In this document: in pieces, positions 34,879-44,041 of the stretch
Layout of the letters: each line of letters starts with the position of its first letter
How positions within the stretch are numbered: the first letter of the stretch is position 1
Source: Bacteroidota bacterium
Lineage (GTDB): Bacteria; Bacteroidota; Bacteroidia; Cytophagales; Cytophagaceae
Length of the DNA stretch: 64,000 nt
Assembly: GCA_023458555.1 (NCBI GenBank)
Contig: JAEWYS010000008.1
Span: 310,001 to 374,000 of the forward strand
Reading direction: 5' to 3'
Made by a program: the position numbers and the translations under genes
Notes under the pieces: generated by a model
The model's database searches: none
The model's input: the letters and a program-made list of their open reading frames with translations, nothing else
What the model was told of the DNA's origin: nothing

Positions 34879-35682
34879 CAAAAAAATATACAACACAGCA
34901 GCAATCAGACCAGCCACAGTTGTCGTCAGCAAATTGACCATATCATTATTTATCCAGCGATAACCCTTTTCCAGCTTTGCTCCACTTTCTTTATATTCCT
35001 GCAGCTGACCTGTTGAGCTTTTATACAATCCCTGACCTATCGCCCCAAGGTAGGAATCCAGAATAAATCCGGTAATTCCGGCCACAAAAGCTATCAGTAT
35101 TATCAGACGCAATGTATTGACAGGAACAATTCTCCAGTAACATACAAAGGCCAGCGAGACAATAAACAGCGCTCCTGCAATACCACCCAGCGTTCCCACC
35201 CAGGTAACTCCACCCGAAATACCTTTGGGTACCAGCTTAAAAGTAGTAATCAGCACAGGTTTTTGTTTGCTTAATCCGCCAATTTCGGAAGCCCATGAAT
35301 CAGCATTAGCCCCGGCTATACTACCGATAAAGGCAGCCAGCAAAGCCCAATCTCCCAGAAAATAAAATAATATGATAAAAACAATAGCAGGTCCCAGATT
35401 GGCAAAAGCCTGTATATAATCTCTCGGACCGGATTTTTCAACAACCCCCGAGACATTTTTTTTTCGTTTTTTCCCTATACCCGTGAGCAGAGACGAACTG
35501 GCAAACATACCAGCCATCACGATCAGCGGCAACAGCAAGTCAAGCCAGATAAAAACAGTACTTATACCAATCAGAGCCAGTAATCCGCTAAGTGATATGC
35601 TTTTTTTACGATAGAAAAGATACCCAGCAGCTATACAGGCCAACTGTAAAAAAAACTGCGTATAAACTGAAATTGTGGACAT
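34873..35682 (-). CDS. DUF92 (TMEM19-like) membrane protein
   Basis: 269 residues with about seven helices. Family core: GSIAGANADSWASEIGGLSK (residues about 122-141), GVTWVGTLGGIAGA, and FILDSYLGAIGQG. Related proteins in phototrophs act as phytyl-phosphate kinases; bacterial members may act on isoprenoid phosphates, but this is not established here. Conserved GADxxASEIG-type residues are present. Monocistronic on the minus strand. Confidence 0.85.
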   Translation of the reverse strand: MSTISVYTQFFLQLACIAAGYLFYRKKSISLSGLLALIGISTVFIWLDLLLPLIVMAGMFASSSLLTGIGKKRKKNVSGVVEKSGPRDYIQAFANLGPAIVFIILFYFLGDWALLAAFIGSIAGANADSWASEIGGLSKQKPVLITTFKLVPKGISGGVTWVGTLGGIAGALFIVSLAFVCYWRIVPVNTLRLIILIAFVAGITGFILDSYLGAIGQGLYKSSTGQLQEYKESGAKLEKGYRWINNDMVNLLTTTVAGLIAAVLYIFLK

Positions 35683-35905
35683 ATTAGTAAATAAAGTACG
35701 CTTACTTTAATTGCATCCTCACATCAATAGTTTGACCGATGAAATAAAAATTTGTTTTTACCAACAAATAATTACTAAGCAAGTATTTAAATCATCCAAT
35801 TTAAAAATGAAAAAATAACAGATTCTCTAAATAAATTGGAAAATAATTGATCTTTATTTAACTTAATCCGCTATTATTAAAAATAATTCTAACTAAAGTA
35901 CTAAA

Positions 35906-37183
35906 ATGAGCAATAATTTACCTCCAAGAAGACCAAGAGTTCCGGTAATTAAAGGCCCAAGACCAGTAACTGTCAAAACCAGACCGGCAGCAGCGGCTGC
36001 ACCTCAGCCCAAAGCCGAGCCGGCACCCAAGGCTTCTCAGGAAACTCAACAGCCCGTGAGACCAGTCACGGAGCCCGTCGTATCCGTATCATCACTTGGT
36101 AATACGGCCTCCGCACAGAGTCAAGGTAAAATAGATGCCACTGTCACAACAGTTGCCTCCGCCACCTCATCCGTTGAAGTTCCCGAGGCTCCCGCTGTCC
36201 AGAAAACACCGACTGCTCCCCGCAAGCAGGAAACTGCACCCAAAAAGGCAGAACCTAAAGCGAAAAAAGAAAAAGAGCAAAACAAAAAAGGTGACCCGAT
36301 TAAGATTATTCTTGTCCTACTTGTTCTCATGCTGGGTGGTGTAGTTGGTTTTCTGATTTACGATAAGATGAAAACCGAAGAAGCGCTAACGGTCAGAGCT
36401 GAGGGTGCTGAACAAAAATCAGCTGGCTTACAATCTGATATCAATCTGAAAGTTGAAGAAATATCGAAACTTCAGGATAGCCTGAGGTCAGTAATTGCCG
36501 AAAAACAAGCCTTAGGTATTGCCCTTGCCGGTGAACGCACCAAAATTGCTGAACTTGAGCAACTGAAAGGGCAGCTACAGTCAAAGCAGCTATCAATTAA
36601 TTCTCTCAATAAGAAATTGAGTACGTATCGTAAGGATTATGAAACTGCCCAGGCAAGCATGGGGGCACTGGTTGCTGAAAACCAAAGACTCATATCCGAA
36701 AAGGTTCGTTTGGAAAAAATAGTTCAGGAAAAAGCTGATTCATTGGAAAAGCTGGCTTCTGTACAGGTTGCCATGGCTGAGAAAGTTTCTCAGGCCAGTA
36801 CGCTTAAGGCTGAAAACCTCCATGTGATTGTGTATAATACCGGTAACAAGGAAATGAAAAATCCCAGAGCTATGATGGCCGGTAAAATCAAAGTCTCATT
36901 AAATCTGGGTGACAACAAATATGCTGATCAGGGTCCCAAAGAGATCTACCTCAGAGTAATCGAACCAAGCGGCAATACGCTTTATAATGGATCAAAAAGC
37001 TTTGAGGCAGATGGACAAAAGATATTCTATACTGAAAAGCAAACAGTCAACTTTAATAATACGAAGCAGCGAGTATCTTTCATGTATAGCAAAGGGAGCA
37101 GATACACTCCGGGAAGATACACTGTTGAGGTCTGGTCTGACGCAAAGAAAATCGGGAGCAGCGAGTTTGTTCTCCAGAAATAA
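35906..37183 (+). CDS. Pro/Ala-rich membrane coiled-coil protein, unknown
   Basis: 425 residues. Residues 1-130 are a low-complexity cytoplasmic region rich in P, A, K, E and T (PRRPRVPVIKGPRPVTVK at the start). One membrane helix (about 132-150, ILVLLVLMLGGVVGFLIY). A coiled coil of about 140 residues (155-295; LQSDINLKVEEISKLQDS). A C-terminal beta-rich domain (300-425; YLRVIEPSGN, YTPGRYTVEVWSDAKK) faces the periplasm. No enzyme domain. The layout recalls periplasmic gliding/secretion or cell-division linkers, but homology is not recognised. Own terminator at 37206. Confidence 0.7.
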   Translation: MSNNLPPRRPRVPVIKGPRPVTVKTRPAAAAAPQPKAEPAPKASQETQQPVRPVTEPVVSVSSLGNTASAQSQGKIDATVTTVASATSSVEVPEAPAVQKTPTAPRKQETAPKKAEPKAKKEKEQNKKGDPIKIILVLLVLMLGGVVGFLIYDKMKTEEALTVRAEGAEQKSAGLQSDINLKVEEISKLQDSLRSVIAEKQALGIALAGERTKIAELEQLKGQLQSKQLSINSLNKKLSTYRKDYETAQASMGALVAENQRLISEKVRLEKIVQEKADSLEKLASVQVAMAEKVSQASTLKAENLHVIVYNTGNKEMKNPRAMMAGKIKVSLNLGDNKYADQGPKEIYLRVIEPSGNTLYNGSKSFEADGQKIFYTEKQTVNFNNTKQRVSFMYSKGSRYTPGRYTVEVWSDAKKIGSSEFVLQK

Positions 37184-37205
37184 TTTTATACACCGGTTAG
37201 AAGAG

Positions 37206-37238
37206 AGAGACTGTTTTTTCGAACAGTCTCTTTTTTTA
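37206..37238 (+). terminator. Terminator after the membrane coiled-coil gene
   Basis: 10-bp stem AGAGACTGTT / AACAGTCTCT with a 6-nt loop and seven T. Confidence 0.88.
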
Positions 37239-37262
37239 TGTCATTGCTTTAGCTGATTTGAT

Positions 37263-38882
37263 TCAGTCGACAAATTGAAAATGCTGAGCATCAAAAAGCC
37301 CTTTATCGCTCATTTTCAAACTTGGAATTACCAGCAACGCCATAAAGGAAAGAGTCATAAAAGGAGAGGAGAGTCCGCTTCCAAGCTTTCTGGCATATTC
37401 ATCCAGTTCTGAATAACGTCTGGCAACAAGCTCTCCGGGGTTCACAGACATAAGCCCGGCAACCTCCAGTGGCAATAACTCTATATCAGCACCATTTGCA
37501 ACGGAAATGCCGCCTTTACTGCGGATAATTTCGTTTACAGCCATACAAATATCCTCATCATTAGTCCCGACTACTACAATATTATGAGAGTCATGAGCCA
37601 CCGAAGCGGCAATTGCCCCCTTCTTTAATCCGAACCCGTTTATAAACCCAATTGCCGGTTTGGTCTCATTATACCGGTTTACAACCGAAATTTTCAGGAT
37701 ATCTTCATCGATGTCAATAAGACTTCCGGCATTCTTCCCGGATATATTTACGAAAAGAGAGTCTGTTACAATCTGGCCATCCAGCGCTTTTATGACCTGA
37801 ATGGATGTTTTTTCCGGAACATAGCTAAAGTCTCCCGCTTTCTTGAAAGATGTATGAAACCTGTTAACAGTTCTGACAGGGACCGTCTCAATGTATGCCT
37901 TCCGGTTCTCCGCGACTAGCTGTCCGTTTATGTATGTCCTCTTTATTGTAAACTTGTCCGGATCATCGATAATAAGAAAATCGGCGTAATCTCCGGACCG
38001 CAACAAGCCCACCTCAAGTCCATAATGGCGGACCGGATTTAAGCATGCTGCCTTCAGCACTTTAAAAAGATCAATCCCTTTTTGCAGCGCCCGTTTCACC
38101 AACTGATCAATATGCCCTTCCATCAGACTATCGGGATGCTTATCATCCGAGCAAAACATTACATAATCTTCGTGATCATCCAGCAAATCAATGAGCGCGT
38201 CAAAGTTTTTGGCAGCACTACCTTCCCGGATCAGTATTTTCATACCGGCAGCTATTTTATCCAGCGCTTCGCCTTTTTCTACACACTCATGATCTGAAGT
38301 AATTCCTGCAGAGGCATATCTATACGCATCTTTTCCTCTTAATCCGGGAGCATGTCCGTCTATTCTTTTGCCAAAGCGTTTGGCAACTGCTATTTTTTCG
38401 TATACAGCGGCATCATTATTTAATACTCCGGGCCAGTTCATCATTTCTGCAAGATACCTGATTTCCGGCTTGCTCAGAAGACATTCGATATCTCCAATGC
38501 TTATTTCTGCTCCGGCCGTTTCATAAATAGTTGCAGGAACACAGGAGGGGGCTCCAAAGTAAAATTTGAAGGGCACCTGACGACCGTTATCAATCATATA
38601 TTCCACCCCTTCCACACCCAGCACATTTGCTATTTCGTGGGGATCGGAAACTGTAGCAACCGTGCCATGTGTTACCGCAATTCTGGCAAACTCCGAAGGG
38701 ACCAGCATTGAGCTTTCTATATGAACATGTGCATCAATAAAGCCTGGAATAATATAATTATTATCAGCTTTATCAACTTCCTCTATTGTCAGAATACGCT
38801 GCCCCTTAACTGTTATTTTCCCTTTATAAATACGTTTAGCCTCAATGTCTACAATATTGCCTGTAATTGAAAAATCTGCCAT
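37263..38882 (-). CDS. ade: Adenine deaminase
   Basis: 539 residues. The amidohydrolase metal motif GFIDAHVHIESSML (about 45-58) and TVATVSDPHEIANVLG are diagnostic of Ade. Residues DGHAPG and SDDKHPDSL supply more metal ligands. The C-terminal domain VAHDSHNIVVVGTNDEDICM is typical. Converts adenine to hypoxanthine. A YdeI-like gene lies 8 bp upstream on the same strand, probably in one transcript. Confidence 0.95.
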   Translation of the reverse strand: MADFSITGNIVDIEAKRIYKGKITVKGQRILTIEEVDKADNNYIIPGFIDAHVHIESSMLVPSEFARIAVTHGTVATVSDPHEIANVLGVEGVEYMIDNGRQVPFKFYFGAPSCVPATIYETAGAEISIGDIECLLSKPEIRYLAEMMNWPGVLNNDAAVYEKIAVAKRFGKRIDGHAPGLRGKDAYRYASAGITSDHECVEKGEALDKIAAGMKILIREGSAAKNFDALIDLLDDHEDYVMFCSDDKHPDSLMEGHIDQLVKRALQKGIDLFKVLKAACLNPVRHYGLEVGLLRSGDYADFLIIDDPDKFTIKRTYINGQLVAENRKAYIETVPVRTVNRFHTSFKKAGDFSYVPEKTSIQVIKALDGQIVTDSLFVNISGKNAGSLIDIDEDILKISVVNRYNETKPAIGFINGFGLKKGAIAASVAHDSHNIVVVGTNDEDICMAVNEIIRSKGGISVANGADIELLPLEVAGLMSVNPGELVARRYSELDEYARKLGSGLSSPFMTLSFMALLVIPSLKMSDKGLFDAQHFQFVD

Positions 38883-38890
38883 ATATCTGA

Positions 38891-39412
38891 TTACGATTCG
38901 TTTTGCTGTTTCCTGGCCTTAAAATATCGTATTGTTTCCGAATACTCCAGCCGCATAGATAAACCCTGAACAGCCATTACAATCCGCCTGGCTCTGGTTT
39001 CTTCTGTTTTGGCTGACTCAATCCAGTTTGAGAAATAATTCTGATGACCCCGGGTCAGATTATTAAAAAAATCTTTTGCTTCGGGAGCATCCTCAAGACA
39101 TTCAAGCAGATCAGAAGACAACTGTTTCTCCGTAGTATCTACTTCCATTTGCACATGTATCTCTGCGCCCACAGGCTTTCGGATTCTTTTACGAAGCTCC
39201 GCATTAAGAGCCAGAATAAAATGTCCTTTTCCCATAGGAGTAAGACTAAGTCCCGAATAGGGCAGACCATTCAGAAGCCCTTTTACCCGATAGGATTTTT
39301 TTACTCCGGGGTTTAATTCCTCTGCCAGTTCTGACGATACATCAATGTACGTCCAGCCCGTCTTTTCTCCTTTTTGTTCAAACTTTCTGATTGCTGCTGA
39401 AAAAATGATCAT
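38891..39412 (-). CDS. DUF1905/YdeI-OmpD-associated-like protein
   Basis: 173 residues. An N-terminal DUF1905 small beta-barrel (residues 1-85; GWTYIDVSSELAEELN, RVKGLLNGLPYSGLSLTPMG) is fused to a YdeI-like helical domain (95-173; DFFNNLTRGHQNYFSNWIES, ARRIVMAVQGLSM). This two-domain build is common in soil Bacteroidota. Function unknown; it may respond to antimicrobial peptides by analogy with YdeI. Overlapping transcription with adenine deaminase is likely. Confidence 0.8.
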   Translation of the reverse strand: MIIFSAAIRKFEQKGEKTGWTYIDVSSELAEELNPGVKKSYRVKGLLNGLPYSGLSLTPMGKGHFILALNAELRKRIRKPVGAEIHVQMEVDTTEKQLSSDLLECLEDAPEAKDFFNNLTRGHQNYFSNWIESAKTEETRARRIVMAVQGLSMRLEYSETIRYFKARKQQNES

Positions 39413-39427
39413 GATAGAACAGAGTTA

Positions 39428-39458
39428 AAACAAAAATACCTGAGTTTCCCCAGGTATT
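39428..39458 (-). terminator. Terminator of the DUF4197 gene
   Basis: 8-bp stem AATACCTG / CAGGTATT with an 8-nt loop. On the minus strand the hairpin is followed by TTTGTTTT, just downstream of the DUF4197 stop. Confidence 0.75.
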
Positions 39459-39472
39459 CTTATATCAGCGGT

Positions 39473-40228
39473 CTAACGGCCAAAAACTTTTTGCAGGATT
39501 TCAGTCACTCTGGCAACCGGATCGGTACGAATAGCCTTTTCTTCATCGGCTACTTTTATAAACAGTCCGTTAAGGGCTTTACCTGTTGTGTAATCACTGA
39601 GCGACGGATTCACAATTGTATATTTTTTATCTCCAAACGGCAACTGATTGGCGATATTCGCCGCAGTATTATATTTCTCAACTATCTGCGAATAGGTCGA
39701 AGATGCAGAGATATTTCCGACAAGAGGCTTGCTGAGCGAATTTTCAATTTTGGGCTTAAACAGAGATTTCAGCTCCTCAAAAGTCGCCCCCCTTAGATAA
39801 GAAGTGGCAGAAGTGTCACTACCATTAAGTATTGCCCAGCCATCCGCTATTGTCATATCTGTAATAGCATTGACAAAAATAGGTTTAGCCTCGGATGCAG
39901 CATCCTCCGCAGACCGGTTGATCTGTAATACCAGCTCATCTACCAATGGCTGTACAAGACTTGAAATACCAAGTGCATTTAAGTTCTGCTGAATCATTGC
40001 GACCTCCGGAGGCAGCATAATTTTTACCGCTGCATCCATAAAATATCCATTCTCCCGATTCAGATTACTAACCGAAGTGTCCGTACCAACCCGTAGCGCT
40101 TCTTTCAACCCGGCAACTACCTCTTCCTGAGAAAGTCCTGGAACTATTGTATCTGTAAGATCATCACAGGACGTCATCAGCCAGCTGCCAGCTGCTATGA
40201 GAAGCCATATACTTAAACGTTTTACCAT
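39473..40228 (-). CDS. DUF4197 lipoprotein
   Basis: 251 residues from the ATG at 40228; the TTG two codons upstream is not credible. Signal peptide with lipobox LMTSC. DUF4197 spans most of the mature chain: GLKEALRVGTDTSVSNLN, KIMLPPE, ITDMTIADGWAILNGSDTSATSYL and YTTGKALNGLFIKVADEE. Mostly helical. Widespread uncharacterised family in Proteobacteria and Bacteroidota, probably at the periplasmic face. Single gene, with the terminator at 39428. Confidence 0.9.
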   Translation of the reverse strand: MVKRLSIWLLIAAGSWLMTSCDDLTDTIVPGLSQEEVVAGLKEALRVGTDTSVSNLNRENGYFMDAAVKIMLPPEVAMIQQNLNALGISSLVQPLVDELVLQINRSAEDAASEAKPIFVNAITDMTIADGWAILNGSDTSATSYLRGATFEELKSLFKPKIENSLSKPLVGNISASSTYSQIVEKYNTAANIANQLPFGDKKYTIVNPSLSDYTTGKALNGLFIKVADEEKAIRTDPVARVTEILQKVFGR

Positions 40229-40385
40229 ATGCAATTATAAGTTGAGGTTATATTCAGTCTTAACGAAATTATACATTATACTTTTTCCGAAACCGGATGT
40301 TTTTCTTTTCGCCACTCCGTTTTTTCAGGATGAATGCAGAAAAGATACTATAAAATTACCAATTTTATCTGATTATATTTGATAC

Positions 40386-40778
40386 ATGAAAGATTACAAA
40401 AAATATTTTGTTATTCCGGCTGAACCGGACGAAGTTTATCTTGCCCTGACGAATGAAGCCACTATCCGCTTATGGACTGGCGATGAGGTCTCTATGGATG
40501 CAATTCCGGGGGCTGAATTTTCCATGTGGGATGGAAGCATATGCGGTAAAAATCTCGAACTGGAACCTGGCAAAAAGATTGTGCAGCAATGGTATTTTGG
40601 CGATGAAGAAGAAGCTCCCTCCATTGTGACGATAAAATTACACCCGGACAAAAAGGGCACTTCTGTGGAGTTGCGCCACAGCAATATTCCTGACGAAGCC
40701 TACGATGACATAGTAGAAGGCTGGAATGAGGTGTATTTTAACGATTTGAGAGAGTTTTATGAAGAGGACGAAGCATAG
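40386..40778 (+). CDS. SRPBCC (START-like/AHSA1) domain protein
   Basis: 130 residues, a single Aha1/START-like domain: KYFVIPAEPDEVYLALTN at the start, GAEFSMWDGSICGKNLELEP, KIVQQWYFGD and VELRHSNIPDEAYDDIVEGW. A helix-grip fold is expected, binding a hydrophobic ligand or a client protein. Acidic C terminus. Convergent with the helicase gene. No partner deducible. Confidence 0.85.
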   Translation: MKDYKKYFVIPAEPDEVYLALTNEATIRLWTGDEVSMDAIPGAEFSMWDGSICGKNLELEPGKKIVQQWYFGDEEEAPSIVTIKLHPDKKGTSVELRHSNIPDEAYDDIVEGWNEVYFNDLREFYEEDEA

Positions 40779-40786
40779 CAATACAT

Positions 40787-40807
40787 CCCCGGCTGATACA
40801 TCCGGGG
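40787..40807. terminator. Possible short terminator between convergent genes
   Basis: Stem CCCCGG / CCGGGG with a 9-nt loop in the 29-bp gap between the SRPBCC and helicase genes. The U-tract is weak. Confidence 0.4.
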
Positions 40808-42052
40808 TTATCGCTTCTTTTTCTTGGCAGTTTTTCTTTTCTGCTTTTCAATATCCTCCAGTTCTTTCATGATGGATTTCAGATCGCTGCCGATATCTTC
40901 CGACAAATCAATGGTTTCCTGATAGCTGTTACGATCAATTTCGAGTACCCGTATTTTGCGACCTATATAATCTTCAATTTTCACAAGCAATTCTTTTTCC
41001 TCTTCGCTGCAGAAAGAAATGGCTTTTCCCCGCATTACCCCCCGGCCTGTTCGCCCGACACGATGGACATAGTTTTCTTCAGATTCCGGAATGTCATAAT
41101 TGACAACCAGATCAACTCCCGGTATATCAATACCTCTGGCACTAACATCCGTGGCAATAAGCACCTTCACTTCATTTCTTTTAAACTGATCAAGAGCCTG
41201 TTCTCTTAGCTGCTGCTCTTTATCACCGTGAATTGTCACGGTATCGATCTGCACCCGCTCCATAGCTGATTTGACTCGTTCAGCCCGGACTTTGGTCCGG
41301 ACAAAAACCATAACCTTACGGTCTGGTTCATCTTTGATCAGGCGCTCAAGAAAGAAGCGCTTATCATCCATTGCAATAAAAGCTACTGCATGCTCTACAT
41401 TTTTCGAAACACTGTTCTTGGGCGAAATCTGAATCCGGACCGGATTTGCAACAAGAGAATAAGAGAGCTTTTTTATGTTTTCATCGATTGTTGCTGAGAA
41501 GAACAAGGTCTGCCTTTGGGAAGACAGACGATTGACCAGCTGACGGATATCTTTAAGAAAGCCAAGTGCAAGCATATGATCCGCCTCATCAAGAATAAGT
41601 ATATCAACATCAGCAAGGCTCAGATGCTTCTGACTGACGAGATCAAACATTCTGCCAGGGGTCGCTACCAGTACATCAACTCCTGCGTTCAGCGTCCTGA
41701 TTTGAGGATCCTGATCCACGCCTCCGTAGATACAGGCTGTTTTTACTCTGGTATGAACAGCGAGACGATTAAATACTTCATGAATCTGCACAGCCAGTTC
41801 ATGGGTCGGTACCATAACCAGACAACGTACTCCGGTTGAGCGGGAACTGCGTTTACGCTGGTGCAGCATTGATATGACAGGAATAGCAAAGGCCGCCGTT
41901 TTTCCTGTGCCTGTCTGCGCTATAGCAAGAATATCTTCCCCTTTCAGAATCGAAGGAATCGATTTATACTGAATATCGGTCGGACGCCTGAATCCCATAT
42001 CAGACAGATTTCTCTTAACCTCTTCTGCAATCTTGTAATCCTCAAATTTCAT
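40808..42052 (-). CDS. DEAD-box RNA helicase
   Basis: 414 residues with all RecA-domain motifs: Q motif PTDIQYKSIPSIL, Walker A AQTGTGKT, PTHELAVQ, VDILILDEADHM (DEAD), SAT in FFSATIDE, then ATDVSARGIDIPGVD and HRVGRTGR. A short Lys-rich tail (QKRKTAKKKKR) probably binds RNA. RhlE/DbpA-like group. ATP-dependent RNA remodelling in ribosome assembly or cold adaptation (family knowledge). Downstream of the DUF4494 gene but separated from it by a terminator. Confidence 0.95.
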   Translation of the reverse strand: MKFEDYKIAEEVKRNLSDMGFRRPTDIQYKSIPSILKGEDILAIAQTGTGKTAAFAIPVISMLHQRKRSSRSTGVRCLVMVPTHELAVQIHEVFNRLAVHTRVKTACIYGGVDQDPQIRTLNAGVDVLVATPGRMFDLVSQKHLSLADVDILILDEADHMLALGFLKDIRQLVNRLSSQRQTLFFSATIDENIKKLSYSLVANPVRIQISPKNSVSKNVEHAVAFIAMDDKRFFLERLIKDEPDRKVMVFVRTKVRAERVKSAMERVQIDTVTIHGDKEQQLREQALDQFKRNEVKVLIATDVSARGIDIPGVDLVVNYDIPESEENYVHRVGRTGRGVMRGKAISFCSEEEKELLVKIEDYIGRKIRVLEIDRNSYQETIDLSEDIGSDLKSIMKELEDIEKQKRKTAKKKKR

Positions 42053-42095
42053 ATCTGCAAGTTAGCAATTGTTACAGGACAATTCCTCCTGTTAA

Positions 42096-42132
42096 AAACG
42101 AAAAGGAGTAAAATTATAATCTTACTCCTTTT
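42096..42132 (-). terminator. Terminator of the DUF4494 gene
   Basis: 11-bp stem AAAAGGAGTAA / TTACTCCTTTT, 10-nt loop. On the minus strand it is followed by CGTTTTTAA. Confidence 0.75.
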
Positions 42133-42157
42133 CCGGTCATACATTATGTAATGTTCT

Positions 42158-42715
42158 TTATAAAGAATCTTCTTCTTCCAAATTATCGACCAGCTCCTGT
42201 GAAGCTTCTTCATCACTGGCCACCATATCTTCACTTATTTCTTCTTCCTGAACATCATTTACTATTTCTTCCTCATTGACAACCTCCTGGTCTTCAAAAT
42301 AAGGCATTACTTCCACAATACTTGTCGTAACAATATCCAGTATTTCATAATCCGATACGGAATCAGCAAAGAGCTCTTCTACTGCATCATAGGCATCTTT
42401 TACACTATTTCCTGAGACCAGTATGGTTTGTTTTGATTTTCTTTCCTTACCGGATTTTTCGTCCAGTGTGGTAATACCAACTTTGCATTTATACCACTTG
42501 AAAGCATCTTCCTTATAAACCAGTTCGTGTAAACGGTATTTTTTTACCGAAACCAGAATAAACTCCTGATAATTGGATCCTATTTCCTGATACACTCTTG
42601 TTTCAGCATCTGTAAAGCTTACAGCATCAATCAGGTATACTTCGGTTATGGTTGTAAAACCGCCATTCTGATCTTCACGATTGTATTTAAATTTGCATTC
42701 GTACCAGGTTGCCAT
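42158..42715 (-). CDS. DUF4494 protein
   Basis: 185 residues. DUF4494 spans 1-140: MATWYECKFKYNRED, EVYLIDAVSFTDAETRVYQE, KWYKCKVGITTLDEKSGKER. An acidic, likely disordered tail (145-185, repeated E/D with EVVNEEE) follows. Bacteroidota-restricted family of unknown role; two similar halves with a W/Y-Y-x-C-K motif suggest an internal duplication. Has its own terminator. Confidence 0.88.
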   Translation of the reverse strand: MATWYECKFKYNREDQNGGFTTITEVYLIDAVSFTDAETRVYQEIGSNYQEFILVSVKKYRLHELVYKEDAFKWYKCKVGITTLDEKSGKERKSKQTILVSGNSVKDAYDAVEELFADSVSDYEILDIVTTSIVEVMPYFEDQEVVNEEEIVNDVQEEEISEDMVASDEEASQELVDNLEEEDSL

Positions 42716-42953
42716 TTTCTAGGTAAATAATTTTATTGGTTTAAAAACATAAGAAGGCAATTACGCCCGGATACAAGAATAAGAAAATAAAGTTTCTTTT
42801 TTGAGCTAAATACTAAAAATTTTAGATTTTTTTTACACCTTTTTCCAGACAAAAAACAATAGATAGTAGCATTAGAGAATTGGCCTTCGCGACTATTTTC
42901 ATTAATTTCGGTCAATTAACCCGAACACCCATACTAACTTTAACTAACATCTT

Positions 42954-43961
42954 ATGAGTAAAACAATCGGCTTTTCAGCCATACTTCTTGTTTTCAGCTT
43001 TTTTTTCCGATCAGCCTCAGGACAGAGCACAATCGTTGAGAAATACGGACAGCTTTCCGTCAAAGGCACCTATATCATCGGATCAGGCGGAGATACTGTC
43101 CAGTTGCGGGGAATGTCTTTTTTCTGGAGCCAGTGGATGGGGCAGTTTTATAACCCCAAAGTGGTAAAATGGCTCAGAGACGACTGGAAATGTACAGTAG
43201 TACGCGCTGCCATGGGAGTAGAAGAAAGTGGCGGCTACCTGCAAAATGATGCTGAAGAAAAAGAAAAAGTAGTAAGAATCGTAAAAGCAGCACAAAGCCT
43301 GGGCATCTACGTGATCATTGATTATCATAGTCATAATGCCCATACCAATCCATGGGCTGCCAAACGTTTTTTTTCAGAAATGGCTAAACGTTTCGGTCAT
43401 TTGCCCAATGTTTTGTATGAAATATATAATGAACCCCTTGCGGATGCTTCCTGGTCTGACAATATTAAGCCATATGCCGAAGAAGTAATAGCTGCAATCA
43501 GAGAGCACGATCCGGACAATATCATTATCGTCGGAACCCGAAACTGGTCACAGTTTGTGGATGAAGCTGCTCTCAATCCGATCAATGATCCCAATGTTGC
43601 CTATACACTTCATTATTATGCAGCATCTCACGGTCAGGAATTACGGGATATCGCTCAGGAGGCAATTGATCAGGGAGCAGCCATTTTTGTTACAGAATAC
43701 GGTACATGCGAATATACCGGAGATGGAAAACTGGACGTTGAAGCCAGCAGAGCCTGGTGGAATTTTCTGGACAAGCATAAAATCAGCTGGTGCAACTGGT
43801 CTGTATCTTCCAAAGAAGAAACGGCCTCCGCTATCACCATCGGAGCAAGCTGGGGCGGCAAGTGGAAGGAACATCATCTTACCCCATCCGGAAAAATCGT
43901 AAGGGAAGAGCTGATTCAAAAAAACGGTCCCATTTTCAATTCTCTGGTTACCGATAAATAA
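42954..43961 (+). CDS. Glycoside hydrolase family 5 (endoglucanase-like)
   Basis: 335 residues. Signal peptide (1-23, ending ASGQ). The GH5 TIM barrel has the acid/base in VLYEIYNEP (E160) and the nucleophile in IFVTEYGT (E248); DYHSHNAH and YTLHYYAASHG are also typical. Best fit is subfamily 2 (cellulase). No carbohydrate-binding module or T9SS domain, so it is probably periplasmic or secreted by the default route. Cleaves beta-1,4-glucans or related polysaccharides. Single gene with terminator at 43987. Confidence 0.92.
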   Translation: MSKTIGFSAILLVFSFFFRSASGQSTIVEKYGQLSVKGTYIIGSGGDTVQLRGMSFFWSQWMGQFYNPKVVKWLRDDWKCTVVRAAMGVEESGGYLQNDAEEKEKVVRIVKAAQSLGIYVIIDYHSHNAHTNPWAAKRFFSEMAKRFGHLPNVLYEIYNEPLADASWSDNIKPYAEEVIAAIREHDPDNIIIVGTRNWSQFVDEAALNPINDPNVAYTLHYYAASHGQELRDIAQEAIDQGAAIFVTEYGTCEYTGDGKLDVEASRAWWNFLDKHKISWCNWSVSSKEETASAITIGASWGGKWKEHHLTPSGKIVREELIQKNGPIFNSLVTDK

Positions 43962-43986
43962 AATTCTGTTATTTTCGAATTTCCCC

Positions 43987-44025
43987 AACCTCATAAAGAT
44001 CCATATCTTATATGAGGTTTTATTT
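43987..44025. terminator. Terminator between GH5 and MscS genes
   Basis: Stem AACCTCATA / TATGAGGTT plus AGAT / ATCT inner pairs, followed by TTATTTTAATT. Convergent gene pair. Confidence 0.75.
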
Positions 44026-44041
44026 TAATTATCTTACTAAT

